DNA of 64,000 nucleotides from an uncultured Bacteroidales bacterium (GTDB taxonomy: Bacteria > Bacteroidota > Bacteroidia > Bacteroidales > UBA932), in the NCBI GenBank assembly GCA_900316795.1, contig ONEF01000007.1, forward strand, positions 61,753 through 125,752, written 5' to 3'. Positions 1 through 8,874 of this stretch are shown here, one piece after another (within the stretch, counting starts at the first letter, position 1; each line of letters starts with the position of its first letter). The notes below the pieces were generated by a model that was given only the letters and a program-made list of their open reading frames with translations, ran no database searches and had not been told where the DNA came from. Both the position numbers and the translations under genes were made by a program.

Positions 1-1
1 G

Positions 2-487
2 AAAGACTCCCATATAGGAACTTACGGAGTGCTTGGACTGATATGCTATTTCCTGACATTGGCAGCCTGCCTTTTCAGCCTGGCACTCGTGAGCCCCAAA
101 GTAGCAGCCTTAACAATAATCTTTGCCGATCCGTTCTCCAAGATGCTTGCCGGACAGACCGTTATGCTGATGCCATACGCAAGGAAAGAAGAGGAGTCTA
201 AAGCCCATAACATATATCGCAGAGCAAGATTCCCGGAATATATGCTGATGCTTCTGGAAGGACTGGTTCCGCTCGGAGTATTCATTGCACTTCTCAACAG
301 CACCACTTCCCTTTCTCCGGAGCCTTGGCAGATACTTGTGCTTGCAGCTGTCCCGGCTATTTTGTGTGCCTTGCTCAACATATTCATATACAAAAAGATA
401 AAGGGCTATACAGGAGACTGCAACGGAGCAATGTTCCTGCTGACGGAACTTTCCATATACCTGACCGCCACATTCCTGTTCGTCTGA
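2..487 (+). CDS. cobS: Adenosylcobinamide-GDP ribazoletransferase (cobalamin synthase), C-terminal part
   Basis: The reading frame is open from the window edge, so the 5' part of the gene is missing. The visible piece begins KDSHIGTYG and continues as a very hydrophobic protein with about four membrane segments. It ends with GYTGDCNGAMFLLTEL, which matches the C-terminal 'tGD..GA..el.E' signature of CobS. Known role: the integral membrane enzyme joins adenosylcobinamide-GDP with alpha-ribazole or its phosphate in the last steps of B12 assembly. The next gene starts 4 bases after the stop and encodes the CobC-like phosphatase of the same pathway, which supports the call and suggests one operon. 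A GTG inside the frame at position 29 is not the real start. Confidence 0.85.
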   Translation, partial: KDSHIGTYGVLGLICYFLTLAACLFSLALVSPKVAALTIIFADPFSKMLAGQTVMLMPYARKEEESKAHNIYRRARFPEYMLMLLEGLVPLGVFIALLNSTTSLSPEPWQILVLAAVPAILCALLNIFIYKKIKGYTGDCNGAMFLLTELSIYLTATFLFV

Positions 488-491
488 CATT

Positions 492-1022
492 ATGGAAGTA
501 ATACTTGTAAGACACACAACTCCCGATGTTCCCAAAGGCACCTGCTACGGCTTCTCAGACGTGGACGTCACCTCCACATTCACTGAAGAGGCAACACATA
601 CCCTCCGCAACCTCCAGGAGCATCTTCCTGTGGACAAAGCTTTCACCTCTCCCCTTCAGCGAGCCCGCAAGCTGGCTGAGTTCTGCGGATTCGCCGATGC
701 AGAGAAAGACCCGCGGCTCAAGGAGATGAACATGGGTCAGTGGGAAATGCAGAACTACAACGAAATCCAGGATCCCGCACTCCAGGAATGGTACAATGAC
801 TACATGCACCTGCCAACTACGGGCGGAGAGAGTTTCCCGGACCTATACAGGAGAGTTAAAGAGTTTCTCGATGAGCTCAAAAGCAAATCCTATAGACGCG
901 TTGCAGTATTCTCCCACGCTGGCCCTATCGTATGCGCTGCAATGTATGCCGGCCTATGCACGGAGAACAACCCGTTCGGCATCGCCCCTACCTTCGGCGG
1001 CATACTCAAGATAACCATTTGA
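492..1022 (+). CDS. cobC: Alpha-ribazole phosphatase-like histidine phosphatase (CobC)
   Basis: This is a 176-residue histidine-phosphatase (phosphoglycerate-mutase superfamily) protein. The N-terminal RHTTP motif carries the phospho-accepting His8, Glu78 sits in KEMNMGQWE, and the second catalytic His142 is in VFSHAGP. The length fits single-domain CobC proteins. CobC removes phosphate from alpha-ribazole-5'-phosphate or adenosylcobalamin-5'-phosphate. The placement 4 bp after cobS is what decides between CobC and a generic phosphatase, since the sequence alone cannot fix the substrate. It is probably translationally coupled to cobS. A strong hairpin follows directly. Confidence 0.82.
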   Translation: MEVILVRHTTPDVPKGTCYGFSDVDVTSTFTEEATHTLRNLQEHLPVDKAFTSPLQRARKLAEFCGFADAEKDPRLKEMNMGQWEMQNYNEIQDPALQEWYNDYMHLPTTGGESFPDLYRRVKEFLDELKSKSYRRVAVFSHAGPIVCAAMYAGLCTENNPFGIAPTFGGILKITI

Positions 1023-1026
1023 AAAA

Positions 1027-1052
1027 GAGGACGGCAGAAATATGCCGTCCTC
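1027..1052 (-). terminator. Perfect 10-bp hairpin between convergent genes
   Basis: GAGGACGGCA and TGCCGTCCTC pair perfectly around a 6-nt loop. A run of five A lies on the left side, so the transcript of the minus strand gets a U-run after the stem. It therefore fits as an intrinsic terminator for the PepSY gene coming from the right. It may also slow transcription leaving cobC. Confidence 0.75.
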
Positions 1053-1087
1053 GTGAAAACACACCTATTTACTAACTTTCAACCAAG

Positions 1088-2584
1088 TTATTCTTTGTCT
1101 CTTTTCCGTCTTTTCCTTCTGAAAAGGCGTATGACATATTTCACTCCAAGGACAACGCCTGTCAATGAGACAAACGCTCCTCCCAGAAGCAGGACCCACA
1201 TGACTACGGTCCAGGCTCCCCTTCTTCCGTCGAAAATCTTGTACCTGAGGCTGTGGAATCCCTGATACAGCTGGAACTGCCACTTGGAATGAGTGTTGAA
1301 ACTTCTGGAGTTTCCGCTGCACGGATCTATGTAATAAACGTTTCTGTCTTTGTTGTCAACCTGGATCTTCCATACAGGAAGCGGCAGTTTTCCCTTAAGG
1401 TCCAGATAGTAGCTGTCATACTCTTCCATCAGGCTCAACGATACGCCCTCACCTGGATGCATAGCCTCGACAGCCGTCCTGACCTCGGCGCTGTCCAGAT
1501 AGAGCTTTTCTGCGACCTGAGGCACAGAAGCGTCTATGCACCGGCTTTCACCGTCAGAAAGCTGTATCTGGTAGAATGGATGGGATCCGAAGCTCTTCCA
1601 CTCAACCTTGGTGATCCGCCCAGGATTACGGCTGAGAAGATCAGAAAGGCTCAGACGGTATCTTTGAAAATCTGTCATCCCGGTGCCAAGCGCCTCCCTT
1701 GAGTCATACTGCTTGTGCTCCCGTCCCAGCCATTCCGGGATCTGGGTCAGGGAATACATGCCACTCAATATCCAGGTGAGCAGGAATATCCCGAAAACAG
1801 TGCCGAACACATGATGCCATCTGTACCACTTCTTCTTGTAAGGACTCCTGAGACCATCGCCTTTCCTGGCAGAGATACGGAAAGCGCGCACAGCCATCCA
1901 GAAACCTGAAAGCAGCATTATGATACCGAATACGGAAAGCCAGATAATCAAAGACTTCCAACCTTCAACATCTTGCCTGATCCAGGTGAAATACACCCAA
2001 TGAGGAATCGCTCCCGCCCAAGCCCAGATCCTCTCGGACCTTGTGGTCTGCTGGAGAACTTCCCTGGACTTTGATGATATGTATATCTGTGTCCTGTCCT
2101 CATCGCTGAAGTAAAACTTGTAGATCGGAAAATCCTCCTTGAGCCTTCCGAAAGGAATCCACTGTTCCAAGGAATAAAGGGTATCTACCTTTTCTACAGA
2201 GGAAGGACACCACAGAGATGCTACACGGAATATGCTTTCTTTCTCGTCAAGAACCTTGTATTCAGAGCTGTCGGCAAGAAATTCGGTCCTTTTCCCATAT
2301 CCGGAACCTATTTCATACCGGGTCTGCCCAAGATAACGCCACAAAGAAGCGGAACGCACGGAATCCAGTCCGATCCCGTTTTTCAAGGCGATGCTGTCCA
2401 ATGGCAACGTACCATATTCAAGAGGCTCAAACCTGGCAAGTTTTTCCTCCCTGCTGGCGGAAGGGAATCTGTGGTAAATCATCACGATTCCAGTGACAAA
2501 CCACATCAGGAAGAGGATACTGAGCAATGTGCCCAGTATCCTGTGTACAGTCCTGAATATCTTGTCCAAGTATTTAGAAAGCAT
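1088..2584 (-). CDS. PepSY-associated transmembrane-helix protein
   Basis: This is a 498-residue membrane protein. A first helix lies near residues 13-35 (TVHRILGTLLSILFLMWF), followed by a large extracytoplasmic PepSY-like region, a pair of helices near the middle with conserved His/Trp patches (WYRWHHVFG), and a last helix before a basic C-tail. This is the layout of PepSY_TM proteins, often found beside TonB receptors and proposed to act as inner-membrane reductases of imported metal complexes. The ATG at 2584 overlaps the end of the TonB receptor by 11 bp, so the two are probably one riboswitch-controlled operon. The frame is open further upstream, but that part lies inside the receptor gene. 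Role in corrinoid handling is inference. Confidence 0.8.
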   Translation of the reverse strand: MLSKYLDKIFRTVHRILGTLLSILFLMWFVTGIVMIYHRFPSASREEKLARFEPLEYGTLPLDSIALKNGIGLDSVRSASLWRYLGQTRYEIGSGYGKRTEFLADSSEYKVLDEKESIFRVASLWCPSSVEKVDTLYSLEQWIPFGRLKEDFPIYKFYFSDEDRTQIYISSKSREVLQQTTRSERIWAWAGAIPHWVYFTWIRQDVEGWKSLIIWLSVFGIIMLLSGFWMAVRAFRISARKGDGLRSPYKKKWYRWHHVFGTVFGIFLLTWILSGMYSLTQIPEWLGREHKQYDSREALGTGMTDFQRYRLSLSDLLSRNPGRITKVEWKSFGSHPFYQIQLSDGESRCIDASVPQVAEKLYLDSAEVRTAVEAMHPGEGVSLSLMEEYDSYYLDLKGKLPLPVWKIQVDNKDRNVYYIDPCSGNSRSFNTHSKWQFQLYQGFHSLRYKIFDGRRGAWTVVMWVLLLGGAFVSLTGVVLGVKYVIRLFRRKRRKRDKE

Positions 2585-4925
2585 ACTGAACAGAAAGTGT
2601 ATAGTTTCTTGGCTGGCTTGGAACCATCTGGTTGCCAAGTGACTGGTTGAAATACTTCTCGTTGAAGAGGTTCTTGATGTTCAAACCGAGCCTGATGCCG
2701 TTCTTGAGGTTGTAGCTGAAACCGATGTTGGTAAGCCAGTATGAATCAAACCAGGTAGTGTTGGTGGCATTGCGGTAAACCTTGTCCTGGAAATCAACGT
2801 CAAAGTTCACTCCAAGACCCTTCAGGACTCCGGATGGAACTACATAGTCTCCCATTACAAAGAAAGTGTTCTTAGGGATTCTTGCATACTGCTTTCCCTT
2901 GGTGGCGTCAGAGTCCATATACTTGTTCTTAGCCATCTCCTTGACCTTTGCGTCTGTGTAGGCGTAGCCGGCGGTCAATACCATTCCAGTTACCGGAATA
3001 TATGAAACTTCCACGTCAAATCCCTGGGAACGCATCTTGCCCACCTGTCCAACTACATTCTTCTCAAGTGTTTCTCCACCTATCACATCACCCTTGGAAG
3101 CTATGTTCCTTGTCATGTTGTACTTGTTGATGAGGAAGAGGGAGAAATCGGCCCTGAGCTTGCTGCTGATTTCATAGCGTGCACCAATCTCAAACTGCCC
3201 GCCCTTTTCCGGCTTGAATACTTCCTTGCCGTCCTCAGGCGTAAAGATTTTGCCCTCACGGTCAACATAGATGGTGTTGTCGTTGTAGAAAGTGCGTATA
3301 GGCTTGAAATATGTGCCGTAGGAAGCAAACAGCGAGAGGTCTTCAACAGGAAGGTAAACCACTCCCGTCTTGAAAGTGAAGGCACCTGTCTTGAGCTTTG
3401 AATACTTGTCAGAATCCACGTGGCCGTATTTCCTGCCGCCGTTTATGACGTCTATTCCGGAAGCTCTCTTGAAACTGTATGTGTCATATCTTCCGGCTAC
3501 CATGAACTTCCACTTGCTTGTAAGATCCATCACATCGTGGAAATAAAAGCCCAGCATCCTGGTGAACTGCGGAGTAGCCTTGCTGAATTTGGTATCCATC
3601 CAGCCGATGCTGTGAGGATTGTAGGTTGTTCCGTGGCCTGTGAGTCCTGGACCTACGACATCATCCCCTCTGGAACCGAAAAGATAACCAGTATAAGTAA
3701 CCCTGTCAAGATAAATGAAGGTATTGCCACCCATGAAGTTATGGACAACGCTTCCTGTGCGGAACTTGCCGCTGAGCTCTATCTGGTTGTTGACGGTCTT
3801 TGCCATATGGGAGAATCGCAGAGGATAACCGTAGTAGAGAGAATCCAGGCTGATGTAAGTGCGTACACCTGGCTTGGCCTCATAATACCAAGGGTATATC
3901 GGTTTGCTGCTGGTCAGATAGTCCAGCTCCTCGGTTGAGAAATAGTCTATATCGTCGTTCGTGTAGGAAATGTTCTCTGTCAGTTTCAGATTGTCGTTGA
4001 ACCTGTGAACCCATTTTGCGGAAACATTCCAGTTACGGTTGTACATTTCGTCAGACTCGCTGTTATATCTCCATTTGCGGTCCAGGCCTGGAAGCATATC
4101 GTTCTTGTTGAGATAAAGTTTCCCGGTTGCTGCATCGTAGATGTCTGCAGTCATTAGGGCTGGGAGACCTATTTCGGTTGCATAGAAATCATTTCCGCCA
4201 CCGAACCTGACTTCTACCATGTCATTTCTTCCGAAATCTCCGCCAAGAGCAAAATAGCCAGAAAGCCTGCGGATACGGTTGTCTCTCCAACCGTCCTGGT
4301 TCTGGTAGTTGAAGCTTGCCTGGTAATTTACCGGACCAAGCAGCTTGCCGCCAAAGGCCATCCTTGCGTTGGTCGTGTACCAGCTGCCATAGGAAATCTT
4401 GGCAAACAGATGCTGCTGGGCGGATGGTGCTTTTCTTACGATATTGATTACGCCGCCAACTGCGCTGGAGCCATAGAGAACAGAAGACGGGCCTTTGAGA
4501 AGCTCTATCTTCTCAACCGCAGAAAGATCCATGAAAGGATATGAGTTGTCTATAGCGGAACGTTCGTCCCTGACACCGTCCACCATAATGACAGAATGGT
4601 CAAAACCTCTGATCTGCATCTGCTGGAAAGCGCCATAGGAAGTCTGGATCCTGACACCAGGAAGGAACTTGACAGCTTCCTGTATGTCTGAAATGTCTCT
4701 GTTTACAATAGCCGTTGACTGGACAGAAGAAACGGCAACTGGGATGAACTTCAACGGTACATCAATCTTGAGAACCTGCTGCTTGGACTTGTTGTAGTCG
4801 GTTACATAGAGTTCCCTCAAAGCATAGGTAGTATCTTTTCCGGTGCTGCCTGCTCCAGTATTCTGGGCATAGATTGAGCATACACCAGCAACTACACATG
4901 CGAAAGAAAGTAAAATCTTCCTCAT
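2574..4925 (-). CDS. TonB-dependent outer-membrane receptor under cobalamin riboswitch control (BtuB-like)
   Basis: This 783-residue protein has a signal peptide (MRKILLSFACVVAGVCSIYAQ region), a plug domain around residues 55-180 with the typical 'GSSAVGGVINIV' plug end, and a long beta-barrel ending in an aromatic C-terminus (LSVQYAF). The barrel includes NxxN-rich loops and the usual 'GLNIKNLFNEKYF' final strands. By sequence it resembles siderophore-type receptors. The cobalamin riboswitch in its leader suggests that a corrinoid or cobalt complex is the substrate. Expression should fall when adenosylcobalamin is plentiful. It is the first gene of an operon with the overlapping PepSY gene. 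Confidence 0.88.
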   Translation of the reverse strand: MRKILLSFACVVAGVCSIYAQNTGAGSTGKDTTYALRELYVTDYNKSKQQVLKIDVPLKFIPVAVSSVQSTAIVNRDISDIQEAVKFLPGVRIQTSYGAFQQMQIRGFDHSVIMVDGVRDERSAIDNSYPFMDLSAVEKIELLKGPSSVLYGSSAVGGVINIVRKAPSAQQHLFAKISYGSWYTTNARMAFGGKLLGPVNYQASFNYQNQDGWRDNRIRRLSGYFALGGDFGRNDMVEVRFGGGNDFYATEIGLPALMTADIYDAATGKLYLNKNDMLPGLDRKWRYNSESDEMYNRNWNVSAKWVHRFNDNLKLTENISYTNDDIDYFSTEELDYLTSSKPIYPWYYEAKPGVRTYISLDSLYYGYPLRFSHMAKTVNNQIELSGKFRTGSVVHNFMGGNTFIYLDRVTYTGYLFGSRGDDVVGPGLTGHGTTYNPHSIGWMDTKFSKATPQFTRMLGFYFHDVMDLTSKWKFMVAGRYDTYSFKRASGIDVINGGRKYGHVDSDKYSKLKTGAFTFKTGVVYLPVEDLSLFASYGTYFKPIRTFYNDNTIYVDREGKIFTPEDGKEVFKPEKGGQFEIGARYEISSKLRADFSLFLINKYNMTRNIASKGDVIGGETLEKNVVGQVGKMRSQGFDVEVSYIPVTGMVLTAGYAYTDAKVKEMAKNKYMDSDATKGKQYARIPKNTFFVMGDYVVPSGVLKGLGVNFDVDFQDKVYRNATNTTWFDSYWLTNIGFSYNLKNGIRLGLNIKNLFNEKYFNQSLGNQMVPSQPRNYTLSVQYAF

Positions 4926-4984
4926 ATGAAAATAGTGATAAATATTATTAATCCAGTTCCTTGCCCGGGAACTTGTGTTAACTT

Positions 4985-5160
4985 CGGAGTTCTGGCAGGT
5001 CTCCTGACTCTATCCTGAGGGCCTTCCCATTTCAGATGAAACAGTGGCTAGATTTCCAAAAATCCTGATGGATCGGATATTACAGTAGCGGGCACTGCTC
5101 CGGCTTCTCACCGGATTCCCTTTTAAAGTCTCAGGCCGAAAGGCCTTCGTCTCACCAAAA
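4985..5160 (-). promoter_or_regulatory. Cobalamin riboswitch
   Basis: Read on the minus strand, the leader carries the conserved core of the B12 aptamer in the right order: GGTGAGA near the 5' end, GGGAATCCGGTGAGA, GCAGTGCCCGCTACTGTAA, the B12 box AGCCACTG, GGGAAGGC, then GAGTCAGGAGACCTGCC. It lies between a TATATTTGC promoter and the TonB receptor start, with about 60 nt for an expression platform. It is expected to repress the receptor/PepSY operon when the coenzyme is bound. Boundaries are approximate. Confidence 0.95.
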
Positions 5161-5166
5161 TCCGCT

Positions 5167-5175
5167 GCAAATATA
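5167..5175 (-). promoter_or_regulatory. Bacteroidota -7 promoter element for the riboswitch operon
   Basis: The minus strand reads TATATTTGC, a perfect TAnnTTTG match a few bases upstream of the riboswitch 5' end. I do not see a clean -33 TTTG at the ideal distance. Confidence 0.65.
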
Positions 5176-5239
5176 TAATTATTCTCACCAAAATGTAACA
5201 AGCTTGTTATATTTTTTCAGCGATGATGAGCATTATTCC

Positions 5240-5248
5240 TATATTTGC
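5240..5248 (+). promoter_or_regulatory. Bacteroidota -7 promoter element for cbiK
   Basis: TATATTTGC lies about 76 nt upstream of the cbiK ATG. It is divergent from the riboswitch promoter, so the two transcription units share a region of about 75 bp. No riboswitch is visible on this strand. Confidence 0.65.
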
Positions 5249-5323
5249 ATCCAGAAAACATATACGAACCTACGCCTGAAATAAAGGCCACTTTATTCAA
5301 TACATTTAACCAAAACATTGAAT

Positions 5324-6217
5324 ATGAGAAGATTATTTATCATCATTGCTGCATTGTCAGTTTTGCTTTCTTGCAGACAGGAAAATACTTCAAAGGAAAA
5401 TACCCCAGAACCAAAGGCTGCCATACTGATGGTTCACTTCGGAACCACCCACGACGACACTAGGGCTCTTACCATAGATGCCATAAACCAGAAAGTCAAA
5501 GAATCTTTCCCTGAGTATGACGTGTTCGAGGCCTACACTTCAAGAATCATAATCAAGAGGCTGAAAGAAAGAGGAATAGAAAAGCAGACACCTTCACAGG
5601 TTCTGGAAAGGCTCATCGCTGAGGGATATAAAAAAGTGTATATCCAGCCTACCAACATAATAACCGGAAAGGAAAACAAGACACTTGCACTGGAGGTGGA
5701 AAAAGTCAGGGACAAGTTCACCGATATAAGGACAGGCAAAGCGCTTCTTTACAGCCTGGAAGACACGAAGGAAGTTGTGGCCATCCTCTCAGAAAGGCAC
5801 AGCCAGAGTTCCCCGGATTCCCACGTGCTGCTCGTCGGGCACGGGACAGATGACCCCGGCAACGCCCTCTACAGCCAGACGGACTATATGTTCAAGTCTC
5901 AAGGCTACGGAAACTTCCACGTGGCTACCATTGAAGGTTTTCCTGAATTTGATGATGCACTCATGCAACTTCAGAAACAGAAAGCCAGGAAAGTAACCCT
6001 TGTGCCGTTCATGTTCGTAGCCGGAGACCACGCCGCAAACGACATTTCCCAGGACTGGAAGAAATCTCTTGAAGGCAATGGGTTCCAAGTGGATGTGAAA
6101 ATGGAAGGTCTGGGACAAGTTCCTGAGATCCAAGATATTTTCATCAGGCATCTCAATGAGGCAATAGAATCAGGAGAGGAAGACTTCCTCCAAACCAAAG
6201 ACAGCTACCTCAAATAG
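5324..6217 (+). CDS. cbiK: Sirohydrochlorin cobaltochelatase CbiK, exported lipoprotein form
   Basis: The 297-residue protein has a lipobox (VLLSC, Cys17) and a CbiK/HemH-type chelatase fold. Family catalytic residues are visible: His173 in VGHGTDDPG, Glu204 in ATIEGFPEFDD and His236 in AGDHAAND. CbiK inserts Co2+ (or Fe2+/Ni2+ in related enzymes) into a tetrapyrrole. Salmonella CbiK is cytoplasmic, while some anaerobes have exported forms proposed to bind metal or haem. I chose the ATG that gives the signal peptide; an in-frame TTG lies 6 bases earlier. The divergent B12-regulated TonB receptor suggests a periplasmic or surface role in cobalt or corrinoid handling. The gene converges with the next, with a 6-bp gap. 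Confidence 0.88.
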   Translation: MRRLFIIIAALSVLLSCRQENTSKENTPEPKAAILMVHFGTTHDDTRALTIDAINQKVKESFPEYDVFEAYTSRIIIKRLKERGIEKQTPSQVLERLIAEGYKKVYIQPTNIITGKENKTLALEVEKVRDKFTDIRTGKALLYSLEDTKEVVAILSERHSQSSPDSHVLLVGHGTDDPGNALYSQTDYMFKSQGYGNFHVATIEGFPEFDDALMQLQKQKARKVTLVPFMFVAGDHAANDISQDWKKSLEGNGFQVDVKMEGLGQVPEIQDIFIRHLNEAIESGEEDFLQTKDSYLK

Positions 6218-6223
6218 GTAAAT

Positions 6224-8788
6224 TCACCTTATTTTGAACCGTTTGGAGACAGGCTCCCCTTCTTTTGAGACCCCCTCCACAGTTACTGTATAGCCGCTCA
6301 GAAGGTCTGAAGAATTGAAGCGGAACCGGATGTTACCTTTGTCGTCTGCGGAAAGGCTCGGGTTCCAGTAGATTGTGGAACGCATATCATGCCCCTGAGG
6401 AGTAATATCCTTTCCTTCAACCTCATATCGCGGAGAATAAAAATGTTTAGGGATCTGCCATCCAAGCGGTTTGCCGGAGCTTATGTGCCATAAGGATTTT
6501 TCGTACCTCTTGGTCTTTATAAGCACTGCACTTCGGTTTGAGGCTGTTCCATAATCACTTACAGAACCGGCAGCGGCTTCAAAAGGAGCAGCGTCCAATC
6601 CCCGCAGATAAACCACAGACTCCACATCCTCCACCATAAGGCTCTCCACCTGCCAAAGGTCTGTAGGCTGGACTACGAAGCCGTCGAGGTAAATGACAAT
6701 CGGCACCCAGTCTGAAGAAACACCGAAAGATGAGGCCTGGGCCGGAACCCTGCACACGATAAGGCGGTGACCGCCACGGTTTTCCATCCTCAGCCCGGGG
6801 CAGGTTTCAAGTATGTAGCTGAAAAGGTCATAAGACTTGTAAGGCTCCAGACGCTTTCCTTCCCTGATCTGGTCTTCCCTGAATTCATAGCCAGGAAGCG
6901 GAGAAATGCCCTTAAGGCTTTTCTTCCGGCCATATACAGTAATGGAGTTCAGCTGGTAAGAGAGGTCTCCACCGGCATTGTAGTAATTGTTGATAAGTAT
7001 TTCGGAGACTTTTGGGGAATAGCGCACTTTTTCTTTCCTGTGGACAAAACCTGTAAGTGGAGCAAAGGAATCTTCAAAAATCACAGGGCGAAGGTGTCTT
7101 GTACTGTTGAAGTTCCTGGACGCATTCACTATGAAAGTGGTCCCGTCCGGAAAGTCAATGTCCTTGAGTTCAAAGAAGCCTTCTTTGTCTATCTGCCCCA
7201 CCGCCGCAAAATTGATGGATGGCGCAAGGAACGCCACCACAGACTTCTTGGCTTTGCCGAAAAGAGTCCTGTTAACCTGCCCGGATATTGACTGGATATA
7301 TTCCCTGCCGAATTTTGGCATAGGATAATTCCCTGAGAATATGGCCGGAAGGTCATAATATTCCCAGCCTTGGGTCATCAGCATCAGGTCCAGGTCGGCA
7401 ATACGCTTTTCCAACAGGATGGTATCCGAGAAAAACCTGAGCGGCTCTTCCACGTTGCCTCTGATTTCAGAAGACAGGAAATAGTATGATATAATATTGT
7501 CATTCAACGAGCTGCAAGGAGACAAGACATCATCAGTCACGGACACGGAATAGCTGCCGCCTTCTTTTGCGCCCACATTGAGCAATATCCCTATGTTTTC
7601 CCTTTTCCCGAAATCCGGCCTGTCTGTTTCCAGTGAGACATCCGGTATCTTTTCAGGCATTACAAAGAAAGGACGCTTTGCGTAAACCTGCCCGGAAGAA
7701 GAACATACTACAGCATTGTTCACGCCTTCAGGCATTCCGGAAACCGGAAGGTTCAGCTTTGTGGCATTCTTCAGAGGCTGCTCAAAATAGATCTCACCGG
7801 ATGAGCACAAGACGAACCTCAGACCATCCCAGGAAACATTCCCGCAAACGCCTACTGAAGCTGCCACCATATCTTTATTCATGCTCAGCGACAAAGTCAC
7901 GCCATCTTTTTCAACAGCCGGAAGCTTTACCTTGACGGTTGTGCCTCTGAAATCCTCTACCTGGGCATAGTACCTTTCGTTCTCATCATTCGGGGACAGG
8001 TAGAAATCGGCGAACCCGTACTGGTCTGCGGAAAATGAGGCTACCTGGACATTATTGTGGTCAAAGACCTTTCCTTCTGCCTGGAGTCCGAGGCCTGACT
8101 CGTCTATGACCTTGACACCTATCCTGTTCCTCGCTCCAGCGAGCAGCCGCCCGCCCTCCGGCAGGAAGGCGCAATCTATCTTGCTGACTTTCTTTATGGG
8201 GTTGAACGGGTTCTGGGCACCCAGGTAAATATACTGGGAATCATCTCTCATCTTCTTATTTTCCAACTCTTTCAGGTACTCATCCTTGACCGGGTTGATT
8301 ATCGATATTTCTTTTTTGAACACATACTCCGGTTCCTTGTTGAGATTCCAGTAAGTAAAGGCCCTGACCGTAGCATAACCTGTATTGGCATCATCCGACA
8401 CCGGTATATATCCCTCAAGGACACCTCCCCTGCTTTTGACCTTTATACGCTGGATGACATACGGCATCTCTTTCATGCGGTTGGAGTTCATATCCTTGCC
8501 TACGGTATTGCCCACCAGCTCCACATAGAGGAAACGGCTTTCCGGATACTCTGACAACACAGATGCATTCATCACATAACCTCTGAACCAGATGGTGTCT
8601 CCTATTGAATAGACATCCTTGTCTGTGTGCAGATAGACCTTCTCAGGGGAAAGATATTTCAGAAACGCCTCATAGCGTTCCTCCAGAGTCAGGGGAACAG
8701 CCAAGGTATCCTGGGCGGAGATACTTGTAACAAAAGAAGAAAACGCCAGAATGAAGACGCAAATGCCAAGTTTTACCAATGTTCTCAT
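6224..8788 (-). CDS. Large exported MG2/macroglobulin-like protein with plug-like C-terminal region
   Basis: This 854-residue secreted protein has a signal peptide ending in ISAQ. Near residues 45-80 it carries the MG2-type sequence EKVYLHTDKDVYSIGDTIWF, typical of Bacteroidota proteins annotated as MG2 domain or carboxypeptidase-regulatory-like. Beta-sandwich repeats follow. Around residues 600-740 there is a TonB-plug-like stretch (YLDGFVVQPTDLW... VEDVESVVYLRG). The C-terminus has 'NIRFRFNSSDLLSGYTVTVEG', the terminal macroglobulin-type strand. Such proteins are thought to be envelope-anchored, but their substrate is unknown. It stands alone, divergent from the MBOAT gene. Confidence 0.72.
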   Translation of the reverse strand: MRTLVKLGICVFILAFSSFVTSISAQDTLAVPLTLEERYEAFLKYLSPEKVYLHTDKDVYSIGDTIWFRGYVMNASVLSEYPESRFLYVELVGNTVGKDMNSNRMKEMPYVIQRIKVKSRGGVLEGYIPVSDDANTGYATVRAFTYWNLNKEPEYVFKKEISIINPVKDEYLKELENKKMRDDSQYIYLGAQNPFNPIKKVSKIDCAFLPEGGRLLAGARNRIGVKVIDESGLGLQAEGKVFDHNNVQVASFSADQYGFADFYLSPNDENERYYAQVEDFRGTTVKVKLPAVEKDGVTLSLSMNKDMVAASVGVCGNVSWDGLRFVLCSSGEIYFEQPLKNATKLNLPVSGMPEGVNNAVVCSSSGQVYAKRPFFVMPEKIPDVSLETDRPDFGKRENIGILLNVGAKEGGSYSVSVTDDVLSPCSSLNDNIISYYFLSSEIRGNVEEPLRFFSDTILLEKRIADLDLMLMTQGWEYYDLPAIFSGNYPMPKFGREYIQSISGQVNRTLFGKAKKSVVAFLAPSINFAAVGQIDKEGFFELKDIDFPDGTTFIVNASRNFNSTRHLRPVIFEDSFAPLTGFVHRKEKVRYSPKVSEILINNYYNAGGDLSYQLNSITVYGRKKSLKGISPLPGYEFREDQIREGKRLEPYKSYDLFSYILETCPGLRMENRGGHRLIVCRVPAQASSFGVSSDWVPIVIYLDGFVVQPTDLWQVESLMVEDVESVVYLRGLDAAPFEAAAGSVSDYGTASNRSAVLIKTKRYEKSLWHISSGKPLGWQIPKHFYSPRYEVEGKDITPQGHDMRSTIYWNPSLSADDKGNIRFRFNSSDLLSGYTVTVEGVSKEGEPVSKRFKIR

Positions 8789-8816
8789 AGTTTAACAAAA
8801 TTAAACATTTTTTTCC

Positions 8817-8824
8817 TACATTTG
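8817..8824 (+). promoter_or_regulatory. -7 promoter element for the MBOAT operon
   Basis: TACATTTG matches TAnnTTTG and lies about 50 nt before the MBOAT start codon, in the short AT-rich divergent gap. Confidence 0.55.
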
Positions 8825-8874
8825 GCTCCGCAAACAGCAATAGACTTGAACTTATAGATTAGCAACCCCGGAAT

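Noticed and set aside
3420..3938. 172-residue frame opposite the TonB receptor
   Set aside because: Antisense shadow of a well-supported gene with no recognisable domain or start signal.
6767..7291. 174-residue frame opposite the MG2 protein
   Set aside because: Antisense shadow; no homology or ribosome-binding site seen.
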